Shown: positions 7,098 to 10,800 of the stretch, one piece after another
How positions within the stretch are numbered: the first letter of the stretch is position 1
Layout: each line of letters begins with the position of its first letter
Source of the DNA: an uncultured Flavobacterium sp.
Lineage (GTDB): Bacteria; Bacteroidota; Bacteroidia; Flavobacteriales; Flavobacteriaceae
Reading direction: 5' to 3'
Length of the DNA: 10,800 bases
Assembly: GCA_946480635.1 (NCBI GenBank)
Contig: CAMLKV010000039.1
Location: 1-10,800 of the forward strand
Program-made: the position numbers and the translations under genes
Notes under the pieces: generated by a model
The model's input: the letters and a program-made list of their open reading frames with translations, nothing else
What the model was told of the DNA's origin: nothing
Database searches by the model: none

Positions 7098-7610
7098 ATG
7101 AAAAATCTACAATCAAACGAGTATCCAGAATATTTTGGAAACTACATTAGTAAAGTCGAGATAGATGATCTAATCGAAGCTCTAGAGGATAATTTAGATA
7201 ATTTTTCAAATTTTATTGAAAACTTAGTTCCTGAATCAAAGTATGAATTTCGTTATCAGCCTGAAAAATGGTCCATAAAAGAAATTGTACAACATATTAT
7301 TGATGCAGAAAGAATTTTTGCATACAGAGCATTGCGTTTTGCTCGATTTGATGCTACTCCTTTGCCTGGTTTTGAAGAAGATGATTATGTGTTTGTTTCA
7401 AAATCAGATAGTAGAACAATGGAAGATTTAATTAGAGAGTTTGTCTTGGTGAGAAAGTCAACAATAGCTTTGTTTGAAAGTTTTACAGATGAAATGCTAA
7501 AGAATACAGGGATTTCTTCAGGAAAAACTTCTTCAGTAAGAGCACTTGGATTTGTAATTTCTGGTCATTGCATACATCATCAACAGGTTATTAAAGAAAG
7601 ATATTTATAA
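7098..7610 (+). CDS. DinB family (DinB-like/YfiT-like) metal-binding protein
   Basis: A 170-residue protein with the four-helix DinB fold. Signatures are the QPEKWSIKEIVQHIIDAER segment (about 54-72), whose His66 is the first metal ligand, the central RALRFARFD and PGFEEDDYV segments, and the C-terminal GHCIHHQQVIKERYL (156-170), where His157 and His161 (or His160) complete the usual three-histidine site. The family includes thiol-S-transferases that use bacillithiol or mycothiol as well as many members of unknown activity; the substrate here cannot be told. The ATG at 7098 is chosen because the only earlier in-frame ATG, at 7074, lies in the loop of the preceding terminator, and homologous proteins start at the MKNLQ-NEYP segment. 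It ends one base before a hairpin shared with the convergent gene. Confidence 0.87.
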   Translation: MKNLQSNEYPEYFGNYISKVEIDDLIEALEDNLDNFSNFIENLVPESKYEFRYQPEKWSIKEIVQHIIDAERIFAYRALRFARFDATPLPGFEEDDYVFVSKSDSRTMEDLIREFVLVRKSTIALFESFTDEMLKNTGISSGKTSSVRALGFVISGHCIHHQQVIKERYL

Positions 7611-7636
7611 AAAAAGCATCCGTAAGGATGCTTTTT
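7611..7636. terminator. Bidirectional terminator between DinB and the small membrane protein gene
   Basis: AAAAAGCATCC (7611-7621) pairs perfectly with GGATGCTTTTT (7626-7636) around a GTAA loop. The A-run on one arm and T-run on the other make it work in both directions. It follows the DinB stop immediately and lies 3 bases beyond the stop of the leftward gene. Confidence 0.93.
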
Positions 7637-7639
7637 AAT

Positions 7640-8023
7640 TTATTCACTTTTAATTTTTTTAATTTCTTTTAATACTGCTTTATCTTCGTAGTTTATGACA
7701 CTTAATTCAATAAATTGATTTTTTACTGTTTTGCCTTCAATTACGTAAAGCTTTCCATTTTCTTTTTTTACATTACTTCTATCAAAATCAACATCTCCAT
7801 AGGTTAATGTGTTTTTGATGTCTATTGTATCAATCCATCCTTCGGTTAATACTTTTGAAGCTTCTGGTGAATAATGAAAAGGTTTAGAAATTATATTGTT
7901 TAAAACTCGGTCATTAGGAAAATAACTGCAACGTGTTTGTTTTTTGTTTAAAAAGAAGAATAAAAACACACATCCAAAAAGAAATCCTAATAAATAATAA
8001 CTTAAGCGCTGATAAAATTTCAT
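7640..8023 (-). CDS. Small membrane-anchored protein of unknown function
   Basis: A 127-residue protein. A single hydrophobic helix lies at residues about 8-25 after a basic start (MKFYQR) and is followed by NKK, so it is most likely an N-terminal anchor. A Cys at 18 sits within the helix, which continues past it, so a lipobox is unlikely. The remaining ~100 residues are soluble, with a conserved-looking NDRVLNNI segment (about 37-44), a TLTYGDVDFDRS segment at about 72-83 and a C-terminal half reading like short beta strands (KLYVIEG, FIELSVINY). I recall similar proteins beside alanine dehydrogenase genes in flavobacteria, sometimes labelled DUF4258, but I cannot verify that. The ATG at 8023 is preferred over an in-frame TTG at 8041, because the latter overlaps the promoter element. 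It probably has its own promoter and ends at the shared terminator. Confidence 0.72.
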   Translation of the reverse strand: MKFYQRLSYYLLGFLFGCVFLFFFLNKKQTRCSYFPNDRVLNNIISKPFHYSPEASKVLTEGWIDTIDIKNTLTYGDVDFDRSNVKKENGKLYVIEGKTVKNQFIELSVINYEDKAVLKEIKKIKSE

Positions 8024-8038
8024 TGTAAAATATTTTGG

Positions 8039-8070
8039 CAAAAATAGGCAGAATAAAACTTAAAACACAA
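8039..8070 (-). promoter_or_regulatory. Promoter of the small membrane protein gene, inside the 3' end of the dehydrogenase gene
   Basis: On the minus strand TTG (8070-8068) and TATTTTTG (8046-8039) are 21 bases apart, fitting the Bacteroidota -33/-7 layout, with an exact TAnnTTTG. The box ends 15 bases before the ATG at 8023. The -33 part falls within the last codons of the upstream alanine dehydrogenase family gene. Confidence 0.55.
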
Positions 8071-9253
8071 TTAAATTGATGTCTCTATATGTTAAATCAA
8101 ACCATTCTCCAATTGTTTTATTTGTCAAAATACCATGGTAAAAGTACACACCGTTTTTGAGACCTGCATCACATCGGATGGCAGATTCAATCCCTCCGTC
8201 ATCAGCTATTTGAAGTAAATAAGGTGTTATAATGTTGCTTATTGATAAAGAAGCTGTTTTTGAATATCTAGACGGGATATTAGGGACACAGTAATGAATT
8301 ACTCCATTTTTTATGAATGTAGGGTTTTCGTGTGTGGTTATTTCTGAAGTTTCAAAACACCCGCCTGTATCAATACTTACATCAACAATTATGGCTCCTT
8401 TTTTCATATGTGTAACCATATCTTCTGTAACTACAATAGGAGTGCGGTATTTACCTCGCATGGCTCCAATAGCTACATCGCATCTTCTTAGTGATTTTAG
8501 AAGTGTTTTGTTTTGTATGGTTGAAGTAAAAATTCTTTGATTTAGATTATTCTGAAGGCGTCTTAATTTAGTTATCGAATTATCGAATACTTTTACGGAT
8601 GCTCCTAGTCCTAATGCAGTTTTAACAGCATATTCTGCAACTGTTCCAGCTCCTAAAATAACAACTTCGGTAGGTCGGACACCGGTAATGTTTCCAAAAA
8701 GCAATCCGTTTCCTGAATTGCTCGTAGTCATTAATTCGGCAGCAACAAGAACTGAAGCTGTTCCCGCAATTTCGCTTAATGATTTTACAGCAGGAAATGA
8801 ATTATCGTCATCTTTTATGTATTCGAAAGCTAAAGCTGTAATTTTTTTCTTCTTTAATGCTTCAAAATATTCTTTTTTTCTGGTTTTAATCTGAATTGCC
8901 GAAATGATAATTGTTTGTGGTTTAATCATTTCAATTTCTGCTAGAGTAGGAGGTTCTACTTTCAATAGCATTGGGCATTCAAAAACTTTTTTAGTATCGC
9001 TAGTTATTTCGGCTCCAGCATCGCTATAGTCTTTATCAGAATAACTGGCATGTTTACCTGCGCCAGATTCAATCAAAACACGGTGTCCGTGACAAACTAT
9101 AGAGCTAACCGCATCTGGAGTTAGGCAAATACGGCGTTCTTGATATGAGGTCTCTTTAGGAATCCCAATAAAAAGTTCGCTTTTATGCTTAGCTATTTCT
9201 AGTTTTTCTTCTTGCGGAAGCAACTCTTGTTTGCTAAATGGTGTAATGCCCAT
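8060..9253 (-). CDS. ald: Alanine dehydrogenase/PNT family protein (Bacteroidota type)
   Basis: A 397-residue member of the alanine dehydrogenase/transhydrogenase-alpha family; characterised alanine dehydrogenases interconvert L-alanine and pyruvate with NAD in the cytoplasm. Compared with the about 370-residue Bacillus enzyme it has some 25 extra N-terminal residues. Recognisable parts: GIPKE at 30-34, ERRICLTPDAV at 39-49 with the substrate Arg41, KVEPP with Lys98, the NAD loop GAGTVAEY at 201-208 with the following Asp224, and DVSIDTGG at 291-298 with Asp295. The family's catalytic His (in TYLHLA of Bacillus) aligns with Gln121 in SAIQIK, so true alanine dehydrogenase activity is uncertain. 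The ATG at 9253 is used; an in-frame TTG two codons earlier is less likely. tsaE lies 44 bases upstream on the same strand, and no terminator separates them. Confidence 0.85.
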   Translation of the reverse strand: MGITPFSKQELLPQEEKLEIAKHKSELFIGIPKETSYQERRICLTPDAVSSIVCHGHRVLIESGAGKHASYSDKDYSDAGAEITSDTKKVFECPMLLKVEPPTLAEIEMIKPQTIIISAIQIKTRKKEYFEALKKKKITALAFEYIKDDDNSFPAVKSLSEIAGTASVLVAAELMTTSNSGNGLLFGNITGVRPTEVVILGAGTVAEYAVKTALGLGASVKVFDNSITKLRRLQNNLNQRIFTSTIQNKTLLKSLRRCDVAIGAMRGKYRTPIVVTEDMVTHMKKGAIIVDVSIDTGGCFETSEITTHENPTFIKNGVIHYCVPNIPSRYSKTASLSISNIITPYLLQIADDGGIESAIRCDAGLKNGVYFYHGILTNKTIGEWFDLTYRDINLIVF

Positions 9254-9297
9254 AACCAAATTTTAATTGGTCCAAATTACAAAAAAAATTCTCACAA

Positions 9298-9705
9298 TTA
9301 TTGTAATTCCAATAATCTTTTACCGTTTGAAAGAGTTGATATTGTTATGATTGAATGGTTCTCGGGTATTAAGTCTTCAATTTTTTCTGCCCATTCAATA
9401 AAGCACCAATTATCTGAATATAAATATTCATCGATTCCCATGTCGAGTGCCTCATTTTGATTTTTTAATCTATAAACATCAAAATGATAAACTAATTGAT
9501 TTTTAGCCGTTTCATATTCATTAACTAAACTAAAAGTTGGACTACTTGTTGGGTTTTCAACACCAAGATATTTGCAGATACTTTTTATTAAAGTTGTCTT
9601 ACCAGCTCCCATTTCACCATTAAAAAGAATCACTTTTTCGGGATTAGATTCGATAACTTGTTGGGCAACTTTATTTATTTCTTCTAAAGAAAATTCTATT
9701 TTCAT
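9298..9705 (-). CDS. tsaE: tRNA threonylcarbamoyladenosine biosynthesis ATPase TsaE
   Basis: TsaE is the ATPase that works with TsaB and TsaD to transfer threonylcarbamoyl to A37 of tRNAs reading ANN codons (t6A). The 135-residue protein has the normal family length. It shows Walker A GEMGAGKTT at residues 30-38, the switch-like PTSSPTFSLVNEY at 52-64, HFDVYRL at 74-80 and the IEWAEK signature at 103-108, the last typical of TsaE/YjeE. The start ATG lies a single base after the porX stop, so translation is probably coupled to porX. The alanine dehydrogenase family gene follows 44 bases downstream on the same strand. Confidence 0.96.
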   Translation of the reverse strand: MKIEFSLEEINKVAQQVIESNPEKVILFNGEMGAGKTTLIKSICKYLGVENPTSSPTFSLVNEYETAKNQLVYHFDVYRLKNQNEALDMGIDEYLYSDNWCFIEWAEKIEDLIPENHSIITISTLSNGKRLLELQ

Positions 9706-9706
9706 T

Positions 9707-10800
9707 TTATTTTTTCGGACTAAAGACTAAAAATGGAACAATCATTTCTTCTAATGAAATACCTCCGTGCTGATATGTGTTTCTGTAAAAACTTACATAA
9801 TGATTGTAGTTATTTACATAAGCGAGGAAATAATCATTTTTGGCAAAAATATACGAACTGGTCATGTTTACAATAGGTAAACCTATTTTTTTAGGTTCTT
9901 TTATTGCGTATACATCTTTTTGCTCATAAGTTAAACTACGACCTGTTTTGTAGCGTAAATTTAAACTAGTGTTTTTGTCTCCAATTACTTTTGAAGGATT
10001 TTTACAGTTAATAGTACCGTGGTCTGTAGTAAGGATTAGCTTGAAACCTAACTTTTGGGCTTGTTGAATAATCTCTAATAAAGGAGAGTTTTTAAACCAA
10101 CTTAAAGTAAGTGAACGATAAGCCTTATCGTCTGAAGCAAGTTCCTTTACAACTTCCATATCAGTTTTAGCATGTGATAGCATATCAACAAAGTTATATA
10201 CTACTGAAACTAATTTTTTATCCTTTAAAGCTTTAAAGTTTTCAGCTAATTTCTTTCCATTGGTAAAGTTGGTAATTTTAAAATATTCGTGTTGAATATT
10301 TAATCCAAGTCTTTTTATTTGAGCGTCTAAAAACTCTGCTTCATATAAATTTTTACCACCTTCATCGATGTCGTTTTTCCAATACTGTGGAAACTGTTTT
10401 TCCATGTCAAGAGGGAGCAATCCAGAGAATAATGCATTTCTTGCATATTGAGTAGCGGTTGGTAAAATTGCGTAGTATGGAGTTTCTGCCTCAAGTTTGT
10501 AATGGTTACCAACAACACTTTCAAAAGATTTCCATTGATCATAACGAAGATTGTCAATTACAACAAATAAAACATTCTCTTCTCCCTTTAATTCAGGCAC
10601 AACAAGTTGTTTAAATACCTCGTGAGATTGTATAGGTTTATCTGCTTTTGGTTGAAACCAATCTTCATAATTTTTTTCAATGAATTTACCAAATTGAGAA
10701 TTGGCTTCAGCTTTTTGAGATTCAAGAATTTGGAACATATTTTGATCGTCAATATCTTCTAATTCTAAACCTTTTAGGTCATAGTTGATTAGCTCCTTTT
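9707..10800 (-). CDS. porX: PorX, two-component regulator with PglZ domain (C-terminal part; 5' end outside the window)
   Basis: The reading frame stays open to the window edge, giving 363 C-terminal residues; the N-terminal receiver domain expected in PorX (about 520 residues in all) is beyond the edge. The visible part is a PglZ domain of the alkaline phosphatase superfamily. Counting from the first residue in the window, metal and catalytic candidates are Asp82 in VVIDNLRYD, Thr114/Thr116 in LPTATQY, Asp205 and His209 in FVDMLSH, Asp259-His260 in TTDHG and His344 in QHGGISLEEM. All the expected positions are kept, so it appears intact. PorX, with its sensor kinase PorY, controls type IX secretion genes in Porphyromonas, and its PglZ domain has been reported to act on oligonucleotides. 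It is first in the leftward group, one base upstream of tsaE. Confidence 0.92.
   Translation of the reverse strand, partial: KELINYDLKGLELEDIDDQNMFQILESQKAEANSQFGKFIEKNYEDWFQPKADKPIQSHEVFKQLVVPELKGEENVLFVVIDNLRYDQWKSFESVVGNHYKLEAETPYYAILPTATQYARNALFSGLLPLDMEKQFPQYWKNDIDEGGKNLYEAEFLDAQIKRLGLNIQHEYFKITNFTNGKKLAENFKALKDKKLVSVVYNFVDMLSHAKTDMEVVKELASDDKAYRSLTLSWFKNSPLLEIIQQAQKLGFKLILTTDHGTINCKNPSKVIGDKNTSLNLRYKTGRSLTYEQKDVYAIKEPKKIGLPIVNMTSSYIFAKNDYFLAYVNNYNHYVSFYRNTYQHGGISLEEMIVPFLVFSPKK

Noticed and set aside
8024..8041. TTG-initiated six-residue extension of the small membrane protein
   Set aside because: It overlaps the -7 box of the gene's own promoter, and a normal ATG follows at 8023.
1..10800. 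Defence island, toxin-antitoxin pair, CRISPR array, prophage or transposon
   Set aside because: All frames of notable size belong to conserved housekeeping-type families or are antisense shadows; no repeat array, integrase, transposase or target-site duplication is seen.

Overview
The window looks like an ordinary stretch of chromosome from a member of the Flavobacteriaceae (Bacteroidota), most likely Flavobacterium or a close relative. The evidence is: strong AT bias; start codons without purine-rich ribosome binding sites; several copies of the Bacteroidota -7 promoter element TAnnTTTG just upstream of genes; a lipoprotein with an acidic stretch after its lipidated Cys; and a 3' fragment of PorX, the PglZ-domain regulator of type IX secretion, a system confined to this phylum. 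I see no rRNA, tRNA, insertion sequence, prophage, CRISPR array or integrase.

Left part (28-4026). A RecD/Pif1-type SF1 helicase, a DUF4126 membrane protein and kdsB (CMP-Kdo synthesis for LPS) run rightward with gaps of 6 and 16 bases and probably form an operon. kdsB meets a leftward spermidine-synthase-like methyltransferase gene tail to tail, with a 9-base overlap. The methyltransferase gene is divergent, across about 50 bases, from a short PlsC-type acyltransferase.

Middle (4090-7610), all rightward. A predicted surface lipoprotein with a beta-propeller-like pattern ends at a strong terminator. Next is a regulatory region with a 15-base palindrome and two identical 16-base repeats, each holding a perfect 14-base inverted repeat. 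It precedes an M14 zinc carboxypeptidase. An Lrp/AsnC regulator with a compact terminator and a DinB-fold protein follow.

Right part (7640-10800), all leftward. In transcription order these are porX (5' end outside the window), tsaE (t6A tRNA modification), an alanine dehydrogenase family gene, and a small membrane-anchored protein with its own promoter inside the 3' end of the dehydrogenase gene. A symmetric hairpin between DinB and the small protein serves both converging units.

The genes are mostly conserved housekeeping functions of the family, and I do not see a convincing new multi-gene system. The points most worth following are the repeated operator-like sites before the carboxypeptidase, the loss of the expected catalytic His in the alanine dehydrogenase homologue, and the tight coupling of porX to tsaE.
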